DNA of 63,783 nucleotides. Source: Spirosoma fluviale. Its GTDB lineage: Bacteria; Bacteroidota; Bacteroidia; Cytophagales; Cyclobacteriaceae. A program made the translations under genes and the position numbers. This document shows positions 43,701-52,643 of the stretch, piece by piece; within the stretch, counting starts at the first letter, position 1, and each line of letters starts with the position of its first letter. The DNA lies in the NCBI GenBank assembly GCA_945868725.1, contig CAMBMU010000004.1:1-63783 (forward strand), given 5' to 3'. The notes below the pieces were generated by a model. It did not search any database. It worked only from the letters and a program-made list of their open reading frames with translations, and had not been told where the DNA came from.

Positions 43701-44060
43701 TTACTTTAGTTTTGAGGCGATCTGGTCGGGTACAAATCCCAAGGTGATACTTCCATCGGAATATTCGATCAAGGGCCTTTTGATCATGCTAGGCTGCGCA
43801 ATCAAAATTGGAAATGCCGTTAATTCCTGTCCTACCGCCTCTTTCTGCGAATCATCCAACTTTTTGTAGGTGGTCCCCTGGCGATTTACTAAGGTATCCA
43901 AACTAGTTTTTGAGTGGAAGCTTTTGAGTAATTCCAAAGTAGGAGCCTGCTTTTTGTAATCGATAAACTCGAAAGAAATGCCTCTCCCTTCGAGAAAGGA
44001 AAAGGTTTTCTTCATCGTATCGCAATTTTTGATGCCGTATACTTTCAAGATCATCGTCAA
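43701..44060 (-). CDS. ArsC/Spx-family protein (YffB-like)
   Basis: 119 residues. The thioredoxin-like ArsC fold has GIKNCDTMKK at residues 9-18 with a single cysteine, and the C-terminal part has KRPLIEYSDGSITLGF. The single-cysteine NCDT form is typical of YffB/Spx relatives and not of true arsenate reductases, so a role in thiol or RNA-polymerase-linked stress response is more likely than arsenate reduction. It is the last gene of the leftward porX-tsaE-ald-hemL run, 4 bp after hemL. Confidence 0.85.
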   Translation of the reverse strand: MTMILKVYGIKNCDTMKKTFSFLEGRGISFEFIDYKKQAPTLELLKSFHSKTSLDTLVNRQGTTYKKLDDSQKEAVGQELTAFPILIAQPSMIKRPLIEYSDGSITLGFVPDQIASKLK

Positions 44061-44064
44061 TTAG

Positions 44065-45354
44065 TTAATGAATTTCTTTCATGCTTTCCTCATGCGCTTG
44101 CAGGATCTTGCCGATCAATTCGCTCGATAAAGCAGTCGATAAAAAGAGGCTTTCAAACTGAGACGGGGCTAGATACACCCCACGTTTGAGCATACTTTGG
44201 AAATAGCGGCCAAACAGCTGGGTATCTGATTTTTTGGCAGATTCAAAATCAGTTACTGGGACAGAAGTGAAAAACAAGGAATACATGCTCCCTAATTTGT
44301 TGAGGGTATAGTCTAGCCCCAAGGTTGAATTGATGCTATTTATTCCTGCAGTTAGCTCTTCCCCAATAGCTTCCAAGCGATCGTAGATTTCTGGGTGAGT
44401 ATCAAGATGATGTAGCATGGCCAGGCCTGCTGCCATCGCAATGGGATTACCAGATAGCGTACCTGCTTGGTACACAGGACCTGCAGGAGAAACAAAGTCC
44501 ATGATTTCCTTTTTTCCTCCATAGGCCCCAACTGGCATTCCTCCACCAATGATTTTGCCCAGCGTAGTGAGATCTGGAGTCACACCAAATCGCTCCTGAG
44601 CACCGCCTTTGGCCAATCGAAAACCGGTCATTACCTCGTCAAAAATCAAGACTATCCCTTCACGGGTGCAGATTTCCCGAAGACCCATTAAGTATCCTTC
44701 TTGGGGCAAAGTGAGTCCCATATTTCCTGCTACAGGCTCCAAAATCAAGGCGGCGATTTCGCCCCTAGTGGCCTCCACCAAAGACTCAACAGCGTTTAAG
44801 TCGTTGAAGGGTGCTAAAAGTGTGTCTTTTGCTGTACCCAGGGTTACCCCAGGTGAATCCGGATGTCCCATGGTGATCGCGCCAGAGCCAGCAGCAATGA
44901 GAAAGGAATCTCCATGTCCATGGTAATGCCCTTCCATTTTTATGATTTTGTCCCGCCCAGTATATCCTCTCGCAACGCGGATAGCAGACATGGTGGCTTC
45001 AGTACCCGAATTGACCATGCGGACTTTTTCAACAGATGGTACCATCCGAACCAATAGCTCTGCCATTTCAACCTCGCGAGCGGTAGGTGCTCCAAAGGAA
45101 GTTCCATCCTCCATGGCACGAATCACCGCCTCACGGATCAGCGGGGAATTGTGCCCCAAAAGCATCGGCCCCCAACTGTTGATGAGTTCAATGTAGGAAT
45201 TGCCGTCTTCGTCGAAGATAAATGCTCCATCAGCTCTTTTTATAAAGATCGGTTCACCACCTACTGCACGGAAAGCCCGAACGGGAGAGTTTACGCCTCC
45301 AGGAATAAAATTTTTAGCATGGGCAAAAAGCCTTTTGCTTTCAGAAATTTGCAT
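44065..45354 (-). CDS. hemL: Glutamate-1-semialdehyde 2,1-aminomutase
   Basis: 429 residues, normal length. It converts glutamate-1-semialdehyde to 5-aminolevulinate. The class III aminotransferase fold shows SGTEATMSAIRVARG, EGHYHGH, FDEVMTGFR and the PLP lysine Lys267 in TLGKIIGGG. It acts directly after HemA (28290-29561). It starts 3 bp after the stop of the upstream binding-protein gene, so they are co-transcribed. Confidence 0.96.
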   Translation of the reverse strand: MQISESKRLFAHAKNFIPGGVNSPVRAFRAVGGEPIFIKRADGAFIFDEDGNSYIELINSWGPMLLGHNSPLIREAVIRAMEDGTSFGAPTAREVEMAELLVRMVPSVEKVRMVNSGTEATMSAIRVARGYTGRDKIIKMEGHYHGHGDSFLIAAGSGAITMGHPDSPGVTLGTAKDTLLAPFNDLNAVESLVEATRGEIAALILEPVAGNMGLTLPQEGYLMGLREICTREGIVLIFDEVMTGFRLAKGGAQERFGVTPDLTTLGKIIGGGMPVGAYGGKKEIMDFVSPAGPVYQAGTLSGNPIAMAAGLAMLHHLDTHPEIYDRLEAIGEELTAGINSINSTLGLDYTLNKLGSMYSLFFTSVPVTDFESAKKSDTQLFGRYFQSMLKRGVYLAPSQFESLFLSTALSSELIGKILQAHEESMKEIH

Positions 45355-45357
45355 GGT

Positions 45358-46995
45358 TTAGTTTAATGGGATCAATTCCCCAGATTCAAGCTTAAAAACA
45401 GGAGAATAGCTGTTGTTGTTCACTTTTTGAAAATTAAATCCCCAGGTAAGTCGACCGGGCTGCTTCCCGTTTTTATCTAAACTTGGGCGGAGATCAAAAT
45501 CTTGCGCAAATTCCGCATTGGTATGGACCCAATGAACTAGTTCAGCACCTAGAAGGGAGTTGGTGGAAGGGAATTGCAGGTGTTTGGAATAAAACAGTTT
45601 TCGGAAATCATCCATCGCCTCCGAATGATACTTTGGGGTATTGTTGGAAATGAAATAGAAATTAGCGTACTCCAACATCTCGAAATTAGAAAAATTAAAG
45701 CCTAGCCAAGAATCCATGACCAACAAGGGTACCTCAGCAGAAATGCTTTCCATCAGGGAAAATACCGGCTGCGCAAGTGCTGGATCATCTGAAAGTAAAA
45801 TCACCTGGTTTACCGCAGGTTGGTTTCCTCTTCGTACACCCAAACCTTGAAGGAAAGCATTGGCATTCTTAGAATCGACTTTTTGAATTTTTACCAGGTT
45901 AAATCCCTCTTTTGTCAATAGATTCTGTAGCAGAAGCCCAAGCTGCTCGTCACGAGAATTACCACTGTAGCCAATAGCAACTGTTTTTCCCCATCCTTGC
46001 TTTTTCAGGGCATCCACTACCCCATTGGCGAGAGAACTTAGTGCCGGCCTAAATAAGTAGCTAAATTGACTTTCTTCATACCTATCCCCGAGATTGGAAA
46101 GTGGGTGTATAAATGGAATTTTTTGTGCCTCCGCAAAAGCACTTACAAGGGCTGTTTCCTCTGGATAAACAGGGCCTACGATTACATCTGCTGCAAGAAC
46201 AGTTGGGTCTTTTACGAGTGCGTTTAGGTATTCCAGATTTCGCTTTGAATCGAAGGTGTGGAGCTGAATCGCTACTCCATTGGCTTTAAGTCTAGCCACT
46301 TCTAATTCAATTCCTTGGTAGAGTTCCAGCAAGAAATTAGTAGATTCTATCAAAGAAATATCCTGTTCTGCACTAGTGGTAAACGGTAAGATCAAAACGA
46401 CATCTAGCACCTTATCTTTCAAAATTCCTTGAGTACCAGATTGAAGAATTTGGTTGAGGGTGCTACGCTCGGAAGCCGACATACTAACCTTCTGCTGCAA
46501 GACATAAGCTAATGCAGCAGTATAGCCTTGATTTTCCTTGAACTCATTGAGGTGAGTGATCAGAAAACTCGAGGAGCTCAATTTTAATTTTTCAAATGAA
46601 GCGCGGTAGACCTTACCTGCAAAAGGATCACGCGTAAGCGTTTTCATCGTTTGCAGTCCTTCCAAAAGCTGATTATTCTGAAAATACGCCTGCCCAAGCA
46701 AATAGGTTTGCGCTTCCAATTGCTCCCAAATTTTACCTTTCAGTGCTAAAAGCAATTCAATCGCTTCGGGTGCCTGACCCAATTGTATCGCGGCTTCTGC
46801 GCTATGAAAGGCCGCATAATAAGAGAGAGTCCCATATTTTGTCTCATCGAGAAAAGTCGCAAATCCATCTTTAGCCATTCCATAAGCTTTGGCTTCCAAA
46901 TCTGCTTTGGCTTTGAGGTACGCGGCTGGAGGCTGTTGCGCCACTGCATAAGCAGTACTTAAAAAGAAGGAAAGAACAAGGAGAACTTTTCGCAT
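45358..46995 (-). CDS. Periplasmic binding-protein-like protein with TPR-like N-terminus
   Basis: 545 residues from the ATG at 46993-46995, which starts a signal peptide (MRKVLLVLSFFLSTAYAVAQ); a longer frame to 47076 lacks one. Residues about 25-185 are helical TPR-like repeats. From about 200 a type 1 periplasmic binding fold is seen (DVVLILPFTTSAEQD, then ADVIVGPVYPEE and IGYSGNSRDEQ). The combination resembles LpoA-type activators of penicillin-binding proteins, but amino-acid receptors share the fold. It sits between ald and hemL. Confidence 0.75.
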   Translation of the reverse strand: MRKVLLVLSFFLSTAYAVAQQPPAAYLKAKADLEAKAYGMAKDGFATFLDETKYGTLSYYAAFHSAEAAIQLGQAPEAIELLLALKGKIWEQLEAQTYLLGQAYFQNNQLLEGLQTMKTLTRDPFAGKVYRASFEKLKLSSSSFLITHLNEFKENQGYTAALAYVLQQKVSMSASERSTLNQILQSGTQGILKDKVLDVVLILPFTTSAEQDISLIESTNFLLELYQGIELEVARLKANGVAIQLHTFDSKRNLEYLNALVKDPTVLAADVIVGPVYPEETALVSAFAEAQKIPFIHPLSNLGDRYEESQFSYLFRPALSSLANGVVDALKKQGWGKTVAIGYSGNSRDEQLGLLLQNLLTKEGFNLVKIQKVDSKNANAFLQGLGVRRGNQPAVNQVILLSDDPALAQPVFSLMESISAEVPLLVMDSWLGFNFSNFEMLEYANFYFISNNTPKYHSEAMDDFRKLFYSKHLQFPSTNSLLGAELVHWVHTNAEFAQDFDLRPSLDKNGKQPGRLTWGFNFQKVNNNSYSPVFKLESGELIPLN

Positions 46996-47082
46996 GAGTA
47001 CTGATTGGAAATTCGAAGATAATTCCATCAAAAATAAGTCATTTTTTTTTAATCTGAGATGAGGCGCTAACACCAATCCCTA

Positions 47083-48294
47083 TCAATAACGAGCCGCTAG
47101 CAGCAGCTGCAATTCCTTATGGCTTAACCCAAATTTCTTTGCCATAAAGGCATTGGTAAGACTTCCTCGGTAGGTGTACACCCCTTTGAGAAACCATTTG
47201 TAGGTAAATATCATTTCCTCAGCTCCTCCCAAATCATTCATCTGGAGAAGTATTGGTGTAAAGATGTTACTCAAAGAATACGAGGCTGTTCTGGCTACTC
47301 TAGAAGCAATATTCGGTACCCCATAATGGATCACCTCATGCATGCGATATACTGGGTTTTCATGGGATGTTACCTGAGCTGTTTCAATGCAGCCACCTTG
47401 GTCAATACTAACATCAATCACAATGCTTCCAGGAATCATTTTTGAAATCATTTCTTCGGAAACTACAATTTTATTTTTCCCCTTCTCGGCACGCAAGGCT
47501 CCGATCACCACATCTGCCTCAGCCAAGGCCTGTGAAAGATTTGCATTATCGATGGTGGAAGTCGCAATCTGCTGTCCTAGTAGCTGTTTGATTCGTCGGA
47601 GTTTGTAAAGGTGATTGTCAAAAACTTTAATGTTTGCACCCAAACCTAGGGCGGTGCGAGCGGCATATTCCGCCACAGTACCTGCACCAATGATGACGAC
47701 CTGAGTCGGTGGCACCCCCGTAATTCCTCCTAAAATCAATCCTTTCCCTTCGTTTACGCTAGAAAGGTATTCCGAAGCAATCTGCATCACCGTACTTCCA
47801 GCGATTTCTGACATGGCACGCACCACGGGCATCCCTCCCACCTTGTCTTCCAAGTACTCAAAAGCAAGGGAAGTGATTTTTTTTAAGTTGAGGGCCTGGA
47901 TGTAACTTGATGTTTGCTTTTCAAGTTGCAAGGCTGAAATCAAACAGGCACCAACGGACATGTCTGCTATTTCTTCCTCCGTGGGGGCATTTACTTTGAC
48001 GACCACATCAGCGGCAAATGCCTCCTTGCGAGAATAAACTATTTTTGCCCCTGCATCCGAAAACTGTCGGTCTGAAAACTTAGCGCGGTCCCCTGCTTGG
48101 GTTTCCACCATTACTTCAATGCCATTTTGATTCAAAATTCGAACCGCTTCAGGGCTTAAAACCACTCGCTTCTCTTCGGAGGAAGTTTCCTTAGGCAAAC
48201 CTATGGTGATGGGTTTACCTCCTTTTTTTAGTTGGGAGGGATACTCTTTGGGGATCAATCCCACGGCAGCTACTCCAGACAAATCAGTGGCCAT
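47083..48294 (-). CDS. ald: Alanine dehydrogenase
   Basis: 403 residues. It has the AlaDH/PNT layout: substrate part with IGLPKETSSEEKRVVLSPEA, a Rossmann segment VVIIGAGTVAEYAARTALGLGA, and DVSIDQGGCIET with catalytic-loop residues. It interconverts L-alanine and pyruvate with NAD. An N-terminal extension of about 28 residues before GKPITIGLPKE is seen in Bacteroidota homologues; start choice is supported by its 11-bp overlap with tsaE. A transhydrogenase alpha subunit is less likely as no membrane domain or beta subunit follows. Confidence 0.9.
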   Translation of the reverse strand: MATDLSGVAAVGLIPKEYPSQLKKGGKPITIGLPKETSSEEKRVVLSPEAVRILNQNGIEVMVETQAGDRAKFSDRQFSDAGAKIVYSRKEAFAADVVVKVNAPTEEEIADMSVGACLISALQLEKQTSSYIQALNLKKITSLAFEYLEDKVGGMPVVRAMSEIAGSTVMQIASEYLSSVNEGKGLILGGITGVPPTQVVIIGAGTVAEYAARTALGLGANIKVFDNHLYKLRRIKQLLGQQIATSTIDNANLSQALAEADVVIGALRAEKGKNKIVVSEEMISKMIPGSIVIDVSIDQGGCIETAQVTSHENPVYRMHEVIHYGVPNIASRVARTASYSLSNIFTPILLQMNDLGGAEEMIFTYKWFLKGVYTYRGSLTNAFMAKKFGLSHKELQLLLAARY

Positions 48295-48715
48295 TTTGAT
48301 GGTGATGAAGGGTTAATATTCTTCCTGTTTCAGAGGCTAATTCAAGCTCAATATGGAAAAATCGCTCCGGCAAAAAGGGAGCAATCTTTTCAGCCCACTC
48401 GAGCCAACAGTAGTTTCCACTATAAAAATACTCTTCTATTCCGATATCCAAGGCCTCCATGGGGTCATCTAAGCGATAAAAATCAAAATGATAGAGGAGC
48501 CCCTTCGCTTGAGTTTGGTATTCGTTGACGATTCCGAAGGTAGGGCTACTCACCGAATCCGCTACCTGTAATACTTTTGCTAGGGATTTGATCAAAGTAG
48601 TCTTTCCTGCACCCATTTCACCTCTGAAAATCCAAATTTTTTGATCGCCCGCTTCCTGAATTAACAGATTGGCTATGTCATCAATATGGTCTAAGGTGTA
48701 GGAGATGGTGTGCAA
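48284..48715 (-). CDS. tsaE: tRNA threonylcarbamoyladenosine synthesis ATPase TsaE
   Basis: 143 residues. The P-loop GEMGAGKTTLIKSL (about residues 33-46), SSPTFGIVNEY and HFDFYRLDDPMEALDIGIEEYFY match TsaE, which drives TsaB-TsaD in t6A37 modification of ANN-decoding tRNAs. Its 3' end overlaps ald by 11 bp, and it begins 5 bp after porX. Confidence 0.94.
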   Translation of the reverse strand: MHTISYTLDHIDDIANLLIQEAGDQKIWIFRGEMGAGKTTLIKSLAKVLQVADSVSSPTFGIVNEYQTQAKGLLYHFDFYRLDDPMEALDIGIEEYFYSGNYCWLEWAEKIAPFLPERFFHIELELASETGRILTLHHHQNGH

Positions 48716-48720
48716 AATAA

Positions 48721-50280
48721 TCAGGTCTTAGACCGCAAATGTACAATAGGAACAATCATTTCCTCAAGAGAAATACCCCCATGCTGGAAAGTATCCTTAA
48801 AGTGATTTACGTAATAATTGTAATTATTGGGGTAAGCAAAGAAATAATCTTCCACTGCAAAGACATAGGAAGAGGATACATTTAGTCTCGGAAGCTTGGC
48901 TTCCTCGGGGCGCCGGACTTCAAAAACTTTCCCTGCCTCAAAATTCAAATTCTTTCCTTGCTTGTATCGCAAGTTTGTCGAGGCATGCTTATCTCCAATA
49001 ATCCGGTAAGGCCTATTTACCCTCTTGGTACCGTGATCCGTGGTCAAAATCACCTCCCCTCCTGCTTGCTGTATTTTTTTCATCAGCTCAAATAAGGAGG
49101 AATGTTCAAACCAACTTCGGGTCAAGGAGCGGTAAGCCGACTCATCCGGCGCTAGCTCACGGATCATTTTCATGTCTGTGCGCGCATGAGAAATCATGTC
49201 TACAAAATTGTATACCAGTACATTAAATTCGTTCTGAAGCAAACTATGGAATTGATCCAAAACAGCTTTCCCTTCCTGCATTTGTAAAATTTTATGGTAG
49301 GAAAACTTTAGTGGAATTTTATTTTTTTCTAAGTTGATTTTTATCCAAGCCTCTTCATTTTTATTTTTTCCTTCTTCCGAATCCTCATCTTCCCATAGCT
49401 GTGGATAGCGACTAGCCATCTCTGAAGGCATCATGCCAGAGAACAATGCATTTCTAGCGAAGGCGGTGGTAGTAGGGAGAATGCTGTAGTAGGTGGATTT
49501 TTCTTCCACATGAAAGTATGCACCCAGTAGTGGCTCAATTTCCTCCCATTGGTCTAGGCGGAGGTTATCCACTAAAATAAAAAATACGGGTCTTTTCTTT
49601 TTCAAAATAGGAAACACCCATTCCCTGAGTACTTGAGGGGATAGCAGTGGCGCATCGGTTTCTGGGTTTGCTACCCAATCCAGGTAATTTGCTTTGACAA
49701 ATCGCCCAAAAGCACTATTTGCCTCAGTTTTTTGAGCTTCAAGCACTTCTAGCATGTTCTTGTTTTCGGTGCGGTCAATTTCCATTTCCCAAAAAGTAAG
49801 CTTTTTGTAAAGATCAGCCCATTCCTGCGGGGTGGATGCTTCATCCAATGCTTGGCCTATTTGTCTAAATTCTTGCTGGTAATTTTGGGCCGTCTTTGAT
49901 TCTACTAGCTGTCGGTTTTGAAGTATTCTTTTGACTGAAAGCCAAATTTGACTGGGATTGAGAGGCTTGATTAGGTAGTCTGCGATTTTGCCCCCTATCG
50001 CCTCATCCATCAGCTGCTCTTCCTCGCTTTTGGTAATCATGACCACTGGGATCTGAGGCTTGAGCTGCTTGATATGCTGAAGCGTCTCCAATCCGGTCAT
50101 TCCAGGCATCATTTCATCCAAAAACACCACATCAAAATTGGCATTTTCGACTTCTTCGATCGCATCTATCCCTGAATTGACGGTCGTAATGACACAGCCC
50201 TTTCCCTCTAGAAATAAGAGATGGGGTTTGAGTAGATCAATTTCATCGTCTGCCCACAATACCTTGAATTTTTGAGACAT
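48721..50280 (-). CDS. porX: PorX-type response regulator with PglZ domain
   Basis: 519 residues from the ATG at 50278-50280; an in-frame ATG at 50328 precedes a non-conserved stretch. The receiver domain (1-125) has acidic Asp11/Asp12, phosphoacceptor Asp55 in FLDEMMPG and Lys84 in MITKSE. A helical linker follows, then a PglZ alkaline-phosphatase-like domain (about 215-519) with FILVDNLRLDQW, PTTTAFARNALFSGM and ILTTDHGTKR. PorX with kinase PorY regulates type IX secretion in Porphyromonas and is a nucleotide-cleaving phosphodiesterase; that role here is by homology. No porY is in the window. Confidence 0.93.
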   Translation of the reverse strand: MSQKFKVLWADDEIDLLKPHLLFLEGKGCVITTVNSGIDAIEEVENANFDVVFLDEMMPGMTGLETLQHIKQLKPQIPVVMITKSEEEQLMDEAIGGKIADYLIKPLNPSQIWLSVKRILQNRQLVESKTAQNYQQEFRQIGQALDEASTPQEWADLYKKLTFWEMEIDRTENKNMLEVLEAQKTEANSAFGRFVKANYLDWVANPETDAPLLSPQVLREWVFPILKKKRPVFFILVDNLRLDQWEEIEPLLGAYFHVEEKSTYYSILPTTTAFARNALFSGMMPSEMASRYPQLWEDEDSEEGKNKNEEAWIKINLEKNKIPLKFSYHKILQMQEGKAVLDQFHSLLQNEFNVLVYNFVDMISHARTDMKMIRELAPDESAYRSLTRSWFEHSSLFELMKKIQQAGGEVILTTDHGTKRVNRPYRIIGDKHASTNLRYKQGKNLNFEAGKVFEVRRPEEAKLPRLNVSSSYVFAVEDYFFAYPNNYNYYVNHFKDTFQHGGISLEEMIVPIVHLRSKT

Positions 50281-50310
50281 CTTTCTTCCCTTTTCTTCTA
50301 AAATTATAAT

Positions 50311-50318
50311 TACTTTTG
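50311..50318 (+). promoter_or_regulatory. Promoter -7 box of the HD gene/lpx operon
   Basis: TACTTTTG, exact TAnnTTTG, ends 21 nt before the TTG start at 50340. The 59-bp spacer is shared with divergent porX. Confidence 0.55.
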
Positions 50319-50339
50319 AGTCAATCAAATCCGTGGTGA

Positions 50340-51572
50340 TTGAAAAGCCAGAAAATAATCAATGATCCTGTTTATGGTTTTATAACCATCCCTAGCGAGT
50401 TAATTTTTGCCATCATTGACCATCCTTACTTTCAGAGATTACGCCGAATCCGTCAATTAGGTTTAACTGATTTTGTATACCCCGGGGCTTTACATACCCG
50501 ATTTCACCATGCTTTGGGTGCCATGCACCTGATGAGCATTACTTTGGACAATCTACGCATTAAAGGAACCGAAATTACAGAAGAGGAATACGAGGCTGCA
50601 CTTTTAGCTATTCTCCTACATGATATTGGACACGGCCCCTTTTCTCACGCCTTGGAATACAGCCTATTGCGAGGGATTCCACACGAAGAACTTTCATTGC
50701 TTACCATAGAACTGCTCAATGAGGAGTTTGGAGGGCAATTAACTTTAGCACTTCAGATATTCAAAAATCAGTACCCTAAAAAATTCTTTCATCAGCTCGT
50801 TTCAAGTCAGCTAGACATTGATCGATTGGACTACTTACAGCGGGACTGTTTCTTTACAGGGGTATCTGAGGGCACCATTGGTGCTGATCGAATCATCAAA
50901 ATGATGGCCGTCAAGGACGATCAGTTGGTGATTGAAGAAAAAGGGATTTATTCAATCGAAAATTTTTTAAGTGCGCGGAGGCTGATGTATTGGCAGGTGT
51001 ATTTGCATAAAACGACCGTTAGTGCGGAGAAAATGCTCATCAACCTGATTCAACGCGCAAAAAAATTAGCGCAAGATGGAAGAACCTTTTTTGTTACCGA
51101 AGAGATGGCCTACTTCATGAGTCAGGAGGTGTCACTAGCAGATTTTAAAGCAGACTCAAGCTTGCTCAAAAAGTTTTTACAGCTGGATGATTTTGATATT
51201 TGGGGGGCCATTAAGCTTTGGAAAAATGATCCGGACTACGTCCTTCAAAACATATCACAAATGTTTCTGACGCGTAAACTGTTTAAAATCAACCTGGTGA
51301 ATGAACCTTTTTCAAGCCAAGAGATTGAACACCTACGAACCAAAGCACAGAAAAAACTGCAAGTACCTGACGAAGATTTAGGGTACTTTTTCTCTACGGG
51401 CACGATCAGTAACTATGGGTATTTGGAAAAAGACCGCATTTCAATTTTAACCAAAAAAGGTGAAGTGGTCGATGTTGCTAGTGCTGCCGACTTACCGAAC
51501 ATCAAGATTATGAGCAAGATGGTGGAAAAACATTACGTATGCGTAGCAAAAAGTTTAATTTTACCCAACTAA
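50340..51572 (+). CDS. HD-domain phosphohydrolase (dNTPase-like)
   Basis: 410 residues, start TTG at 50340; a stop codon directly precedes it in frame and the protein begins at once with the conserved INDPVYGFI. The metal-binding pattern is RFHHALGAMHL and ILLHDIGHGPFSHALE, as in SAMHD1/dGTPase-like enzymes. The family removes triphosphate from dNTPs or related nucleotides; specificity is unknown. Its 3' end runs 14 bp short of the lpxD ATG, so it leads the lipid A operon, a common order in Bacteroidota. Confidence 0.9.
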   Translation: MKSQKIINDPVYGFITIPSELIFAIIDHPYFQRLRRIRQLGLTDFVYPGALHTRFHHALGAMHLMSITLDNLRIKGTEITEEEYEAALLAILLHDIGHGPFSHALEYSLLRGIPHEELSLLTIELLNEEFGGQLTLALQIFKNQYPKKFFHQLVSSQLDIDRLDYLQRDCFFTGVSEGTIGADRIIKMMAVKDDQLVIEEKGIYSIENFLSARRLMYWQVYLHKTTVSAEKMLINLIQRAKKLAQDGRTFFVTEEMAYFMSQEVSLADFKADSSLLKKFLQLDDFDIWGAIKLWKNDPDYVLQNISQMFLTRKLFKINLVNEPFSSQEIEHLRTKAQKKLQVPDEDLGYFFSTGTISNYGYLEKDRISILTKKGEVVDVASAADLPNIKIMSKMVEKHYVCVAKSLILPN

Positions 51573-51586
51573 ACCAATTGCCACCT

Positions 51587-52609
51587 ATGGAATTTTCATT
51601 GGAACAAATTGCTGGTATTTTGGAGGGAACTGTAGACGGAGACTCTACGCAAAAAGTTTACCGCCTCGATAAAATCCAGGAAGGTCAACCCGGAGGCATT
51701 GCCTTTTTGGCTAACGATAAATACGAAGCCTACCTCTACGAAACCGCTGCCACGGCAGTGATCGTTTCGGAAAACTTTGTTGCCTCAAAACCCCATACGG
51801 CCACCTTAATCCGCGTAAAAGACGCTTACACTGGCTTTACCACCTTGCTAGAAGCCTACAATCAGGTCAGCAGGGGAACGTTGGTGGGCGTTGAAGAACC
51901 TAGCTACTTGGGCGAAAATAGCCTTGTAGGCGAAGGTGTTTACCGAGGAGCCTTCTCTTACATAGGAAAGGATTGCGTATTGGGCGAAGGTGTCAAAATC
52001 CACGCACATGCCTTCATTGGCGACCGAGTCAAGATTGGCGACGGCACAGTGATTCACCCAGGTGCCAAAATTTGTTCGGACACGCAAATAGGTAAGCAAT
52101 GTGTGATTCACTCAGGTGCCGTACTGGGTGCGGACGGATTCGGCTTTGCACCCCAGGCAGACGGCTCCTACAAAACCATCCCTCAAATCGGTAACGTCGT
52201 CTTGGAAGACCAGGTGAGCATCGGAGCAAACAGTACGGTAGACCGAGCCACGATGGGATCTACCCTTCTTTGTCAAGGAGTCAAAATTGATAACCAGGTG
52301 CATATCGCCCACAATGTAGTGGTTGGCGCACATACGGCTATCGCAGCACAAGCAGGCATTGCAGGATCCACTACCCTTGGTGCCTATTGCATCATCGCAG
52401 GTAAGGCCAGCATCGTAGGACACCTCAAAATTGCAGATCACACCACTATTGGAGGAAATACTGGGGTGATCAAGTCGATCAAAAAATCAGGACAAACCCT
52501 ATTTGGATTCTTGGCAATGGACTTAAATCATTTTCTCCGCTCCTATAGCATATTCAAAAATCTGGACGATCTCCAAAAACGAATTCAACAACTGGAAAAA
52601 AAGGGGTAA
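51587..52609 (+). CDS. lpxD: UDP-3-O-acylglucosamine N-acyltransferase
   Basis: 340 residues from the ATG at 51587, where family similarity begins (MEFSLEQIAGILEGTVDGD); a frame from 51539 overlaps the HD gene. It N-acylates UDP-3-O-acylglucosamine in lipid A synthesis. The N-terminal uridine-binding domain (1-110) precedes left-handed beta-helix hexapeptide repeats. The catalytic His lies in HIAHNVVVGAHT, followed by GQAGIAGS-like AQAGIAGSTTLG. It is followed by lpxC-fabZ after 34 bp. Confidence 0.95.
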   Translation: MEFSLEQIAGILEGTVDGDSTQKVYRLDKIQEGQPGGIAFLANDKYEAYLYETAATAVIVSENFVASKPHTATLIRVKDAYTGFTTLLEAYNQVSRGTLVGVEEPSYLGENSLVGEGVYRGAFSYIGKDCVLGEGVKIHAHAFIGDRVKIGDGTVIHPGAKICSDTQIGKQCVIHSGAVLGADGFGFAPQADGSYKTIPQIGNVVLEDQVSIGANSTVDRATMGSTLLCQGVKIDNQVHIAHNVVVGAHTAIAAQAGIAGSTTLGAYCIIAGKASIVGHLKIADHTTIGGNTGVIKSIKKSGQTLFGFLAMDLNHFLRSYSIFKNLDDLQKRIQQLEKKG

Positions 52610-52614
52610 ATTTG
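52607..52614 (+). promoter_or_regulatory. Possible internal promoter for lpxC-fabZ
   Basis: TAAATTTG, exact TAnnTTTG, overlaps the lpxD stop codon and lies 29 nt upstream of the lpxC ATG. It may give extra transcription of lpxC-fabZ-lpxA. Confidence 0.45.
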
Positions 52615-52643
52615 CATCCCAAATATCCTTTTAGTGTAAAAAC

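Noticed and set aside
43701-44060. Arsenate reductase ArsC
   Set aside because: The active-site loop is NCDT with a single cysteine as in YffB/Spx relatives, and no arsenic-resistance genes are nearby.
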